DNA from: Otatea glauca | Lineage: Eukaryota; Streptophyta; Magnoliopsida; Poales; Poaceae | DNA length: 64,000 bases | Assembly: GCA_036346275.1 (NCBI GenBank) | Contig: CM070730.1 | Coordinates: 5,332,309 to 5,396,308, forward strand | Reading direction: 5' to 3' | Shown: piece after piece, positions 35,374 to 46,889 of the stretch | Numbering within the stretch: position 1 is the stretch's first letter | How the letters are laid out: every line of letters starts with the position of its first letter | Notes under the pieces: model-generated | The model's database searches: none | What the model was told of the DNA's origin: nothing | What the model saw: only the letters and a program-made list of their open reading frames with translations | Position numbers and translations under genes: made by a program

Positions 35374-36416
35374 GGACTATGCATGATAGTGTGGTGTCTG
35401 AATTAGATAGTCTTAGGTTGAAGAATGTTAGCGATGATTCTATTGATGCTATTCCACTAGATGCTAGTTTTCTTCATGCTCACTCTACTCCATCAGGCTC
35501 TAATTGCCTTAAATTGCTTGCTGAAATTGATGCCATGAGCGTTCACCTTAGGAAGCTTTCTTCTAGAAACGATGAACTTGAAATACATGCTTCTAAGGAC
35601 CAAGTCAGCTCATGTGAGGGTTGTAGGCAACTAAAACTTGATAATGAATCACTAAATGTCAAGTGTGCTAAACTTGCTAAGGACTTACTAGATAAGTCAC
35701 AAGAAATTTGCTTGCGATGTAATATGATTGAGGGGGACCTAGATAAAATCCATGTCGAACTTAGGAAGAAGTTAGAAGACCAAGTCCATAGGATTAAAAA
35801 TGCGTCGTGCGTTTCTTGTGAGGTCCTCAAGATTGAGGCAGCCGTGCTGAGGGAGAAAAATGCACGTGCTGAGAGAGCTTCTCTTTCTGGTTCTTCTTCC
35901 TCTCTTCCCTGTTCTTCATGTGCCTCTTTCTTCCGGGAGTGTGAGTATCTCATGAGCACTCTCGATAAGTTTGTAGGAGGCAAGAAGAAGCTCAATCTCA
36001 TTCTAGACCAATCCAAGATTAGCAGATTTAATCAGGGTCTAGGATTTGACCCCTTGGAGCACGCTCGGGCGCATCCTCCCACCATTGTGCACGGCTCCAA
36101 GAGTGGTGAGATAGTGGTAGCTCCTAGAGTGAGTACCACTGTGTTTAGGTCTGCTGGGGTTGTCCATGGGATTTCTGATCAGAAGGTCGTTACTCCTGTT
36201 GCTTTTGCCTCTAGCAAGGCGAAGTACACATGCACCTTCTGTAAGAAGGATAGTCACCTAGTAGATTTCTGTTTCAGACGCGCCAAGAACACTCGGCGTG
36301 AGCGTGTTGCTGCTCTTAGGGATATTCAGGGTCATTCCCAGACTCTGAGTGCTCCTAAGGCACACACTGCTTCTAGACAGGTTAGAGAGTCGCCTGTTTT
36401 TGGGCAGCGTCCATGA
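35337..36416 (+). pseudogene. Copia gag-pol linker with coiled coil and Cys/His motif
   Basis: In the frame after the shift, about 200 residues rich in Leu, Glu and Lys show heptad-like spacing and many Cys residues. A second zinc-knuckle-like motif follows, CTFCKKDSHLVDFC, with a basic FRRAKNTRRERVAALRD stretch, and the frame stops at 36416. Such an extended region between the first knuckle and protease is seen in some Sirevirus-like copia elements. It is structural, not enzymatic. Confidence 0.7.
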
Positions 36417-36799
36417 CTCGGTTTTCATGTTGTTTCTTCGAGTTTTAGTCCTGGAGACGCTCGTAGTCAGTCTTTCCGCCGTCCTCTTGATATTCCTCGT
36501 TTTTCTCATCGAGGTAGATATCAGCGGCATGAGGTGTTTTCTGGTAAGAGTTTTAGGCAGCCTCACTGGGGTGGTTCAGCCTTTGCACCACGGTAGGCCA
36601 ACCCAGTTTCAGCTCCTAGATCATCTACTAGAGTTGCTACTGATTTTGTTAGGGTTAAACGTCAGAGAGACACTCGAGTCCAGTCTTCTTCTGTGATTGG
36701 TACTCTGAGGTTTCGTATGGTTCAGATTGGGTTCCTAAGTCTTCACTCTATCCCAGTACTGAGTCATCTTTCTCTCTTGTGTCTTGATCAGGTTCGTCG

Positions 36800-37860
36800 G
36801 ATGGGGAAGGGAGATGTTTGGATTGTCGACTCCGGTTGTTCTCATCATATGATCGGAGATTCTTGATGGTTCTCTTCCCTAGTCCAAGCCCCCGGTGATG
36901 AGTTGATCACTTTCGGAGATGCTTTTTCAGGTAGAGTCATTGCTAAAGGTACCATTTGCATTAATAACAATTTTATTCTTAAAGATGTTGCCTTAGTAAG
37001 TAAGTTGCAATACAATTTGCTTTCTGTTTCTCGGCTTATTGATGACTCTTTTGAGGTGAGTTTTAAGAGTAATGCCTGTAGAATCCTCGATTCATCAGGA
37101 GGGTTAGTTTGCGGGATTTCTAGATTTGGGAGAGTCTTCCGTGCTGATTTTTCTGTTTCTTCTGGAGACTCTCTTCGATGTTTGATCGCTTCAGAGTCCC
37201 ATCATCTCTTCTTCTGGCATAGGAGACTTGGTCACATTGGATTTGATCATTTGACCCGAGTTAGCAGCCACGATCTCATTCGTGGTTTGCCCAAACTCAA
37301 AATGGTCAAAGACTTAGTTTGCTCTCCCTGTCGACATGGTAAGATGGTTGCTGCTTCTCATTCCCCAGTCACTGTTGTGATGACTGATGCACCAGGACAG
37401 CTTTTACATATGGACATTGTTGGTCCAGCTAGAGTGCAGTCAGTGGGTGGGAAGTGGTATGTTTTTGTCATTGTTGATGATTTTTCGAGGTATTCTTGGG
37501 TGTTTTTCATGTCTTCGAAGGATGAAACTTTTACCCATTTTAGGGGTTTGGTTCATAGGTTGTCTTTTGAGCTCCCTGGTGCCCTACGAGCTATACGCAG
37601 TGACAATGGCACAGAGTTCAAGAACTCCTATTTTGAGAGTTTCTGTGTGGAGTCTGATTTAGAGCATCGCCTCTCCTCTCCTCGTCCCTCAACAAAATAG
37701 GGTAGTGGAAAGGAAGAACAGGACCCTGGTAGAGATGGCCAAGACGATGCTAGACGAGTACAGTACTTTTAGGAAGTTTTGGGCTGAGGCTATAGCTACT
37801 GCTTGCCATGTTTCTAATCGTGTATTCTTGAGAGCACATTTGCACCACACTTCTTACTAG
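36800..37860 (+). pseudogene. Copia protease and integrase
   Basis: The aspartic protease motif is VWIVDSGCSHHM with the catalytic Asp codon at 36828-36830. An in-frame TGA follows at 36864-36866. The GAG-pre-integrase zinc-binding segment has FWHRRLGHIGFDHL and CSPCRHGKM. The integrase core has the first Asp in LHMDIVGP and the second in IRSDNGTEFKN. A frameshift near 37690 leads into VVERKNRTLVEMAKTML, which holds the catalytic Glu, and a stop follows in the HTSY segment. The solo LTR at 37917 then interrupts the GCKC motif. Confidence 0.9.
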
Positions 37861-37916
37861 TTGAGATATGGGCGAAAGCCTAGTGTTTCTCATTTTCATG
37901 TATTTGGTTGCAAGTG

Positions 37917-39345
37917 TGAAAGGACCTGAGATGTAGCCTAGAGGGGGGTGAATAGGCGGATAAAATTTTGCAGTTAAATAAAAACTCCCGAGGGTCTCAA
38001 CCCGGAATGTCCGGGGTATATAACCCGGATACTCCGGATTATCCGGACTGTCCGGGTTCAGGAGTCCGGATACTCCGAATTGAGGATCTCAAAGAGGGAT
38101 TTTAAATCTCTGCAATATTTCGACAATCTACTTGAATACAAAAGTTCTTAATGATGTTAGGTACCTGAGGGTATAGTAGATCTGGAGCCACAAACAACAA
38201 GAGAGTAGATCGGGTCTTCCAAAGGTCTATCACAACAAACTCAAGCAAGAACATAACCAAGAACACGAAGACAAAGATTTTTACCCGAAGTTCAAATTCT
38301 TGAAGGGAATCCTACGTCTCCGTTGAGGAGGCACAAAGCCCGGGTCCCTCTTGACCACTATCCTCCCGGTGTTGCACAAAGCACTCGCCGGTCTTCACTT
38401 CTTGCCTCTTTCCTTTCGGAGGTGAGACTTGCCTTCACAAACTTCCGGGGCTTACCACACCAAGATTTGGAAGCTCCCGTTGACTCCTTGCCGTCTAGGA
38501 GCCCTTCAAACTCCAAGAGTAACAAATACTTCGCGAAATCGACTTGGAGGATGAAACTTGTGCTCAAGTATGAAAGATGCAAGAACTAGTTACTCAAATC
38601 CACTCCTTTCTCCCAAAAGAATCAAATCTATCAAAAGCTTCAAGTGGAGAAAGGGGATTTTAGCTCAAGAGAGAGAATGAGTGTTTTTGAATGAGCAAGT
38701 GAAAAATAGAGCTCCCAAGTTAGGTGGAGAGTGATGGTTTATATAGGAGCTCCAAAATCCAGCCGTTGGGGGTGAGCTGCGCTCAACCCGGAGACTCCGG
38801 ACTTACAACCCGGAGACTTCGGACTGGGAAGAATTTAGAACAAACCGAGACGGCTAACCCGGAGAATCCGGATAAAAACCCGGAGACTCCGGACTAATTA
38901 ACCCGGAGTGTCCGGACCAAATGTCCGGATACTCCGGACTATTCAGGGCTGCAACCGAGAGTCCCAAGCCGGAGAGTCCGGACCAAATGTTCGGATACTC
39001 CGGGTTGGCCCATTCGGCCAGATGAGTGCATTTTGACAAAAGGAAGTGTTTTAGAGTATTTATGCAATGCAATATTTATCCTTGAGCACACGTATATCCT
39101 AAAAGTGATTTCTCGTTGTATCCCTCTTAATAGTACGGCTATCCTTAGACTCAAATAAAATAGAAAACTTTACAACTAGTCTTGATGCCATCTTCACAAA
39201 TTTTAGACTCTTCTGTGATCTTTAATTTGCCTTTTCTAGGATGATATTGCTTCAACCTCTGCACAAATTCTCATTTAGACATTAGTTCTTCAATTGTGTT
39301 GCCATCTATCACCAAAACTTCTCAAGGGGCCTAGATGCACTTTCA
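37917..39345 (-). mobile_element. Solo LTR inside copia pol
   Basis: A 1429-bp insertion with a perfect 5-bp target duplication AAGTG at 37912-37916 and 39346-39350. On the minus strand it starts TGAAAGTGCATCTAGGCCCC and ends TCTCAGGTCCTTTCA, the termini of a grass copia family. A minus-strand TATA box, CTATATAAACC, lies near 38738. No internal domain or second LTR is present, so unequal recombination has probably removed the rest. The interior has about eleven copies of the palindromic motif CCGGA-N3-TCCGG, clustered at 38000-38085 and 38780-39005. ORFs at 38323-39154 are incidental. Confidence 0.95.
38780..39005. repeat. CCGGA-N3-TCCGG palindrome array
   Basis: Repeated short palindromes such as ccggagactccgg, ccggatactccgg, ccggagtgtccgg and ccggagaatccgg are separated by 5-25 bp of unrelated sequence. 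They lie on the U3 side of the solo LTR, read on the minus strand, with a smaller cluster at 38000-38085 near the other end. Confidence 0.9.
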
Positions 39346-39350
39346 AAGTG

Positions 39351-39816
39351 TTTCATTTTGAAGTCTGGTAACCTGGATAAGTTTGAGTCTCGCTCTTCTG
39401 ATGGTATCTTTCTGGGTTATTCGACTTCTTCTCGTAGCTATAGGGTCTGGAGTTGCGATGCTCATAGGATCATAGAGACCTGTGAAGTGACCTTTGATGA
39501 GGCTAGCCCAGGAGCTAGACCTGACATTTCAGGCTCTTCTTCGTCCTCCGAGACCATCTTTGTAGAGGATGAGGATGAGGATGATGGAGATGATGGTGTT
39601 CCACCTGATCCAGTCCCCTCTACACCTGAGGTGCCTCCTGTTTCCATTTCTGCACCTCAGGAAGGCCAGCCCTTGCCTTCTGACTCTCATTCAGCTAGTG
39701 GCTCTGCTTCTACCTCTTCTGTGCATGAGGTAGAGGTCACTTCTGCTTCTGGACCTTTCCGTCATTTTCAGCATTCTCATCCACCTTATCAGATCATCGG
39801 CGATCTGTTTGAGTGA
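39351..39816 (+). pseudogene. Copia integrase C-terminal region
   Basis: Resumes after the solo LTR with LKSGNLDKFESRSSDGIFLG, then YSTSSRSYRVW and ETCEVTFDEASP, the conserved region after the integrase core in copia pol. A Ser/Pro/acid-rich linker with EDEDEDDGDDG follows, and a stop after GDLFE. Confidence 0.9.
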
Positions 39817-40787
39817 GTCACTCGTTCAAAATCAGGTTTATCCAGTTTATGCCTTCACTCTACCTTTGTTGCTTCGTTTGAGCTAAAGGATGTGACTCAT
39901 GCATTATATGACGAGTCTTGACTAATGCTATGCATGAGGAACTTGAAAACTTCGAGAGGAACAAAGTCTGGCAGCTTGTAGAATGTCCATCTGATCATAA
40001 TGTCATTGGGACCAAGTAGGTGTTCAAAAACAAATAGAGTGAGGATGGGGTTGTCATTCGCAACAAGGTTATGCTAGTTGCACAGGGCTTTTCTCAGGTT
40101 GAGGGTCTTGACTTTGAGGAGACTTTTACCCCTGTAGCTAGACTAGAGGCTATTAGGATCCTGCTTGCATTCTCTGCATCTCGAGGCTTCAAGCTCTATC
40201 AAATGGATGTCAAGAGCGCATTTCTCAATGGCTATATTGAGGAAAAGGTTTATGTCAAACAACCTCCAGGATTTGAGAACCCCAAGTTTCCGAGTTATGT
40301 ATACAAGCTTTCTAAAGTTCTGTATGGAATCAAGCAGGCCCCCAGAGCATGGTATGAGAGGCTCAAGTCTTATTTTCTCAGCCATGACTTCAAAATGGGC
40401 GTAGTAGACAAGACTCTGTTCATCAGACACCATGAGTCGCATTTTCTTCTCGTTCAGATTTATGTGGACGATATCATTTTTGGTAGCTCATCTCATTCGC
40501 TTGTGTCTCAGTTTTCTGAGGTGATGAGTACAGAGTTTGAGATGAGTATGATGGGCGAGTTGAATTACTTTATTGGCTTCCAAATCAAGCAGACTCGGGA
40601 GGGTACTTTCTTGCATCAAGTCAAGTATACCCATGATCTCCTGAGGCGTTTCGATATGTTTGATGGGAAGCCGGTGATGACTCCTATGGCCACCACTGCT
40701 GTTCTCGAGCCCGATGAGGATAGTGAGCCTGCTGATCAAAAGGAGTTTCGGAGCATGATCGGCTCCCTCTTGTACCTTATTGCTTAG
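39817..40787 (+). pseudogene. Copia reverse transcriptase
   Basis: The N-terminal fingers before 40071 contain stops and frame breaks. From 40071 the frame is open, with [61 protein letters not shown] and the catalytic [11 protein letters not shown] (YVDD at 40461-40472). It continues through [11 protein letters not shown] and ends at a TAG after LLYLIA, where intact relatives read on into RNase H. Confidence 0.95.
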
Positions 40788-41414
40788 AGGTCGGACATAC
40801 ATTTTGTTGTGTGTCTGTGCGCTCGATTTCAAGCTTCTCCTCGCGCCTCTCACCGCCAGGCAGTCAAGCGCATCTTCAGGTACCTTCGTGCTACCACTGA
40901 TTATGGTATTTGATACTCTTTTTCTTCTTGTCTATCTCTTAGAGCCTTTTTCGATGCTGACTTTGCAGGCTGTAGGATAGATAGGAAGAGCACTTCTGGC
41001 ACTTGCCAATTCATTGGCACTTCTCTTGTTTCTTGGTCGTCTAGGAAGCAGTCCGGAGTTGCACAGTCCACCGCTGAGGCCTAGTATGTTCTTTGCAGCC
41101 GATTCTTTGTAGCAGTGCTCTGGATGAGATCGACCTTGCGAGACTTTGGGTTAGAGATAGAGAGTGTGCCACTTTTCTGTGACAACACTTCTGCTATTTG
41201 CATTGCTAAGAACCCAGTGCAACATTCCCGGACCAAGCACATTAATATTAGATATCACTTCCTTAGAGACCATGTGGAGAAGAGAGATATCGTGCTTCAG
41301 TTCGTAGAGAGTGACTTTCAGTTAGCCGATATCTTCACCAAGCCTTTGGATAGCTCCAGATTTATTGCCTTGAGGAGTGAGCTTGAAGCCGTGAGTCCTT
41401 ACGGCCTATCTTGA
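40788..41414 (+). pseudogene. Copia RNase H
   Basis: Continues after the TAG with the RNase H domain: FFDADFAGCRIDRKSTSGTC (first Asp), VAQSTAEA followed by another stop, then LFCDNTSAICIAKNPVQHSR and KHINIRYHFLRDHV. It ends with QLADIFTKPLD and a stop at 41412-41414. Three in-frame stops are seen between the RT and the end. Confidence 0.9.
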
Positions 41415-42909
41415 GAGGGAGCTGGTTTGTATATTATGTATAATATATTATCTTCCAGCTTTGCTTTTCTTTTCTTTGTGTTTCTTCTGGGTGACTTTGG
41501 GCTTATTTTTCCTGAGTTGAGTTCACTCACTTAGACTTCTGGCATGCTTTGCATGGACCTCTTATATATCTTGTGCTTTAGGTTGCTATCATGCGTGATT
41601 AGCTGTTCTCTCTTCTCTCTAGGTTGAGTTCCCTCATAGTCTTATAAGTCTAGCAGGTGTTGGGCCTCCTGGGTAGACAGGGTCTGTGTGCACTCCTTAG
41701 TTGGGATCTAGAGTCGACTTCCTATATCGATCTGGGAAGATAAGAGCGAGTCTGAGCCGTAGAGAGTCTCTTCTATCTTATCTGCTCAATAGCCATCCAG
41801 TTTTGCAGTTTCTCGACTTCTTCTCCTTATTCTGTTTTTCTGGCTGTTATTGAGTTCATTTGGGTTTTTATTATGCCTAATCTTGATAATAACTCAACTT
41901 TAACCAGATTTGAGCCTAAAATTGATTCATTTGTTGAGGGGGTGTTTGGGAATCTGTTCATGCATTGCATTTAGACTGCATTTTCTGTTTTATGAGCTTT
42001 GTCTATTATGCAATTGACTCAATATTCATGAAATACATCATGCTATATCTTTTGAAGAAAATCACTAGCTTAGATATATCCAAGTCCATTTATCATGCTA
42101 AGCTTATTAAAATCTGAAAAATTTGAAAGCTTTAAATGAAAACTTGATGAAACATGTTGCTTTTACTTGCTAAGTCTCTTCTCTAGGGGTTTTTACTATG
42201 AATTGTGAAATTTTGGATTTCTCTAGAGTCCCTATAGCAACTTGGGTGAAATTTGTTTGATCCATATTTGAGTCCTTCAGAATTGCTCATATGTGCTAAA
42301 TTGAAAATTAAAAAAAATTGACTCTTTTGTGCAAAATTGATCTCAACACTTTATATTCACGAGATTGCTTCCCATTGCACTTGGGATGAACTTGGAATAT
42401 ATTGTGTATGACCAAAATCATTATCTTAAGAGTTGCTCTTGAGATGATCGAAAATGGCTTGAGTCAATAAAAAAATGCGAATATCAAACACATAAGTGGG
42501 TAAAGAATGCAAATAATGTCAAACATTTGCACCCCGCTATGTTTTTCGAAGTCTTAAAGAAAATTTGCATAAATTGAAAAATGGGCTCGAAGGACCTTAT
42601 ATGCACTTCAAAATTCCCCAAAGTGTTGAGTAGGTTGAACTCTAGGTTTTCCATTTGATCCCTGAGTGGTTTTGCTTCTAGTTTTGAAACTTTGCTAAGT
42701 TTTGCACTTGTCAAATCATGCTAAAATGAAATATCGTAAAACTAATCTTTTTCATAAAATGTATTGGTCTTGGATATGTCTTAGTTTAGTCATATTCTGA
42801 AATTAACAAGCTTGGTGTAATATCTTTCCATTTTGATCAATTGGATAATCTTCAAAGCTCTTTAGATTGCATTTCATGCATACATAAAAAAATTGATGTC
42901 TATATTGCC
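41415..42909 (+). other. Copia 3' internal non-coding region
   Basis: 1.5 kb of AT-rich DNA between RNase H and the polypurine tract. No extra ORF such as an envelope-like gene is recognisable; the 76-residue minus-strand frame at 42484-42714 is unremarkable. Confidence 0.6.
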
Positions 42910-42924
42910 AAAAGGGGGAGAAAA
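42910..42924 (+). promoter_or_regulatory. Polypurine tract
   Basis: aaaagggggagaaaa, preceded by tatattgcc. It matches the PPT usual for Sirevirus-like copia elements. It lies 189 bp before the first sequence shared with the 5' LTR rather than directly before an LTR start. Confidence 0.75.
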
Positions 42925-43113
42925 CGTAGAAAAGGCATCACTAAAAATATAAAAATGTGAATGCTTATTTGGTTATTATGATCTTTGTAAATCTATGCTA
43001 CTACTTCTTTTGGATCATAATCTCATAATCACATTTGATATGTTTAGTTGGATTTTAGAGTTTTTGTTGAAAACTTGCTCTTTCTTAAATTTAACTCTAA
43101 AATCTAAATTCCT

Positions 43114-44594
43114 CTTTGTGGGCATTGCTATGTGAGGAGTTTTCTTGTTTTTGATGGTTGCAGGTCGACGATGCTAGATCATGGTGAGGTGAAGGATGAC
43201 CGGGACTAGACGTCGGAGGTCCAGACGGTCGGTGATCGTCGGAAGATGATCGGAGACGGAGTCGTGGCAAGCCGTGAATACAAAGAATGAATGAGATGCT
43301 AGCTAGACGCTGCTCGGATCGATGAGGGCCGTCGGATTGCGGTCTAGTTGATAGGATAGCGAGTCTAGTTAGTGTGCTTTAAGAACCGTGCAAGAAAACA
43401 CATGTGTGTGGTGAGTTTTGGGTGAACCCTTGCATGGCTGATTGAGTGGGTAAATACTAGCCCTTGATGGATGCTCTAGGGTTTAGAGGCTCATCCAAGG
43501 GTGGTAGGTGGCCCAAGAGTTGTATAAATAGGGGTGGAGGGGTAGCCTTCCCCCTTGAAGGTTTTGAGGATTTTGATGCTCCTTTGAGCTTTGCCCACAT
43601 GAATGTGAGGCTTTGTAACCTCTCCTTCCAGGAAATACAAAAAATTTCTTTACCTTATTGTGAATTTAAATTACGTATTTACATTATATCTTTACTTTAC
43701 GCAATTTAAATTCAGCATTTACTTTCCCGCATTTACATTCTCGCAATTTACTTTCTCGCAATTTGGATTTGCCTCCCCTCCTTCTAAATGCTATTCTTCT
43801 AGGTGTCTTGATTGTGTTCATTTGGTTTTACATCTTTCTTACACCCTACGATAGACTAGAGATCAAGTTTTTATCGAATTGCAAATCTGTCCAAAACTTG
43901 TTCTTCGTGCAGCAGTCAGTCTTTGATTTTCATAAAAATCAAGAAAAATCATTTTTAAGTGATTCTTGTTGGAGAAGGTGCGTGACTCATATATGGAAAA
44001 AAAATTTGAGTCCACTGGTTGCACCGTTTGAGCGCTATGAAGTGAAAACCGAGCCTCAAATATTCTGATCGAAGTTCCTGACTGTCTGTAATGCATGATT
44101 TTTCATGCTTATTCTACAAAACTTTTTGAGGTGATTTTTGGTGAAATATTTCATGACTCAACTGCTCACAGGGAGAAAAATTCCCAAAAATTTTAGAGCA
44201 ACATAAACTCACCAACCACCTGCTCCAAGTGAGGATAATTTCTGAAAAATCTGTTTTTACTTTTCTGGAAAGAGACTTTGCTGTTTTAGCTTTATCTCTT
44301 TTAGAAAAGTAGTCTTTGAATTAATTCCTCTTTGTTTGGACGCTTGACAACCAGGATTGTGATTAAAAAATCCCTCACATGATTCATGGTTCTCATCTAT
44401 GCAAGCTAGGAGTACACATAGTTGTCTAATTGTTTGGGTTTTGGAGAGTGTGCGAATCTGAGAAACACTAGTTTGAAGGAAAATATTTGGGTGTTTCAGA
44501 TTTTTATTGCAAGATTATTTGGAGTACCTTGAGTGGGGGAAAATTTTATTTGGGGTCATTCACCCCCCCCTCTGATCGCCATTTCAGTCCTTCA
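43114..44594 (+). repeat. 3' LTR of the copia element, lacking its first 200 bp
   Basis: Homologous to 32460-33947 of the 5' LTR, including TATAAATA at 43523-43530. The first 201 bp of the 5' LTR have no counterpart; 42925-43113 is unrelated to it. The 5' LTR start is clearly genuine, because the solo LTR at 59512-61770 shares it. So the defect is on this side. Confidence 0.85.
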
Positions 44595-44679
44595 AAAAAA
44601 ATTCTTAATAAGGTTGTGTTTGAGAATTTTCGTAGCAACGCACGAGCACTTAACTAGTATAATAGATTTGCCAGATCCA

Positions 44680-44862
44680 CGTGACATGATTATGATAATT
44701 CTTCACGACTTTTCCTTGAAGATCAATTCTCTAGGACTTGTTGGGGGAAAGCCTTTGGCATGCGATAGCGTATCTGAAACGTTAGCTGCTGCGTCGCATC
44801 AACACCTTTTCGTAAATTTTATGAACGTCTTGGGTGGAAGATCCAACAAGGTACGTGTGTAA
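44680..44862 (+). other. Exon-like open segment, unrecognised
   Basis: An open plus-strand frame contains LGLVGGKPLACDSVSETLAA, then ASHQHLFVNFMNVLGGRSNK, and ends at AAG followed by gtacgt, a strong donor. It lies just outside H1 copy B. The composition looks coding, but I do not recognise the family and found no partner exon. Confidence 0.3.
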
Positions 44863-45219
44863 CAATATTTGAATGGAGTACTTTGTTCTATGTTACTAGA
44901 AACAATACCTTTTTTTGACAAGACACTATTAGTCAGAGACGGTTTGGTTTGATGGCATTCTTTGATTTTGTGTTACCTTGTGAGGGTTGTATATTCTCGA
45001 GCCTTTTATTTTTATTCTTCTCTCTGTACGTAATCACATTTGGAAACCATAGACACTTTAAATTGGGAACAACTAGTTTGAGGTTAGTCTCAAACAAAGA
45101 TGTTATGTGTCATCTTCTTTATCCATCCCCACCTTTCTCTCTTCATTTTTCCACTCACTTCCCCACCTCACTTCTCCCACCCCTCCTTATCCCTCTCTAA
45201 CACAAAAATTTTAAATTAT

Positions 45220-45540
45220 AAAATTTTAATTTTGAAACTCTTAAATAGGAAGTTTCAACTCGAAAAGTTTCAACTCGAAAAATTTAAAATAAAAAAATCA
45301 ACTTAGAAAGTTTCAAGTCGACAAAATTTTAATTAAATTGAAAATTCTCATCTCGGAAAGTTTCAACTCAAAAAGTTTCAAGTCAACAAAATTTTAAATT
45401 GAAAATTCTCAACTCGAAAATTTTCAACTCCAAAAATTTCAAATAGGAAAGTTTCAACTATGAAAACTTTCAATTGAAAAAAAAATTGGTTCAAAAAGTT
45501 TTGATTCAAAAACATTCAAAAATTTATTAAAAATACTTCT
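45220..45540. repeat. Degenerate short-period array, arm 1
   Basis: Words such as aagtttcaactcgaaaa and aaaattctcaactcg are repeated irregularly about every 12-20 bp. The reverse-complement array is at 57830-58490. Confidence 0.85.
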
Positions 45541-46284
45541 TATTAAAACATTTAGGGTGATTTGAAAAACAAAAACTATTTTGGGTTTGAGACGAAGGGA
45601 ATAGAGGAGGAAAGGGGATGATTTTCTTTTAAATAATATGAAAAAATTATAGAAATAAAATGCCAAAACAAAAAAATACAGAAAAATAGCAACAATGCTC
45701 TGTCGTCGTTTAGAACAACAAAATGATGATGTTGTGTCTAGCTAGGCTCTCTATCGCCCGTTGAAATGGCAATATAGAGACTGTTGCCAGTTGAAATGAC
45801 AACAGAGACCTTGTCACCGGTTGAAATGGTAATAGAGACTGCCACTTCAGAAAGCACGAAAAATGGCGACATAAAGATTGTTAGGTTTTCGACGAAAAAA
45901 TACCAACATGGCCATGTGTGGAACTAGAGAAATATATTCGTGTAGTGAAGGAGAGCAAAATTGGGCCTTTTGTGTCACTTAACGGTGGAATTCGTTGTTG
46001 GCATGTAATGAGGTCGAGTGATGTTTTGTTGTTCGCACAAATCGGATGAAGTAGGACATAGCATTTCGTAATATAGGTGCAAATTACATAGCGAATGCAG
46101 TTCGATTCAATGCCTGTTCGCTTTACTATTTCTATGTACAAATTGCGACACGGACGAACCATAGAAATTAACTACAACTAAGATTCATATGTGCCTTTTG
46201 GAATTGAAAACACTATGGATTCCACGTTCTGGGCGTAGGCCATTAAGGCTCAAATGCGTAATCGTATGACACTCACATGGAGTG

Positions 46285-46572
46285 TTAGCGTGGACGTGAC
46301 TGGTTGTTACCGTAGTGGCAAGCGCAATTGTAGTTTAAATTGGCATAGCAACAGTAAGTGTGGTACATACTGTCGAGGTGGACCACCTCTTCATTGTTCC
46401 TTTCCCTTATTCTTTGCCTCCGGAGGTCGTTTTGCCTCTTGAGCTCATCGTTCTGCCTCCTGAGCTTTTTGTTGATGTTCTTCTCCATGTGGAGCTCCTC
46501 TTGCATTTTGTCAAGGTGTGCTAGCACTATGTGGATGTAAACTTCGACAGGTATGCGATATGGCGGGTCCAT
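46285..46572 (-). CDS. Coiled-coil protein of the TIR element, hypothetical
   Basis: A 95-residue frame starting MDPPYRIPVEVYIHIVLAHL with a predicted coiled coil, EKNINKKLRRQNDELKRQND, and a C-terminal segment rich in Cys, Tyr and His. It may be the last exon of a larger transposon protein. No family recognised, and too short to assign a role. Confidence 0.4.
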   Translation of the reverse strand: MDPPYRIPVEVYIHIVLAHLDKMQEELHMEKNINKKLRRQNDELKRQNDLRRQRIRERNNEEVVHLDSMYHTYCCYANLNYNCACHYGNNQSRPR

Positions 46573-46889
46573 CTATTCAGTGAATTTGCAATTCATGGTT
46601 TACAAAGAAGACTAGGTATTTGTGAGCGATACATGCGTGTAATCGTAGATAAGAAATGAAGTAGTTATCATTAATAGAGGTCATCGGAAAGAAACGATGT
46701 CTTGGGTTCCAATAGTCGTCGCAAATTTGAACAGCACAACCTTAAATGTTCTCTGCAGTGACACTGCTCATACTTTTAATGCTTCCTGCATCTCTCACTT
46801 ACTTTTTTTTGCATATCTCCTTATTACACCTCATTCCGTTGATACTCCTATGCAAGACCTTTATCCTCATTCACTATCAGCTTGTTGAA

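Larger units (their letters stand above)
32259..44594 (+). mobile_element. Ty1/copia LTR retrotransposon, degenerate
   Basis: The element is bounded by TGAAGGACCATGTGG at the start and CAGTCCTTCA at the end. It has a 5' LTR, a tRNA-Met-type primer binding site, gag, protease, integrase, reverse transcriptase and RNase H in copia order, and a polypurine tract. Coding regions carry several stops and frameshifts, so it cannot be autonomous. Integrase is split by a 1.43-kb solo LTR. The flanks (aaagc and aaaaa) match at only three of five positions, so the target duplication is not clean. The general layout, including a coiled-coil region and a second zinc-knuckle-like motif, resembles the Sirevirus branch, but I assign that only tentatively. 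Confidence 0.95.
31495..44657 (+). mobile_element. Helitron-like element H1, copy B, split by copia
   Basis: 31495-32258 plus 44595-44657 together correspond to the reverse complement of 1002-1829. The 3' end is clear: an imperfect TCGT-bulge-GC / GCACGA hairpin, then GCACTTAA and CTAG followed by T at 44658. The 5' end is uncertain and may extend to about 31352. Removing the copia element restores a sequence colinear with copy A, so copy A serves as the empty site. The SBDS fragment of copy A is absent here. Confidence 0.65.

Noticed and set aside
38323..39154. ORFs of 71-88 codons within the solo LTR at 37917-39345
   Set aside because: Non-coding LTR sequence; frames come from the palindrome array and have no similarity to known proteins.
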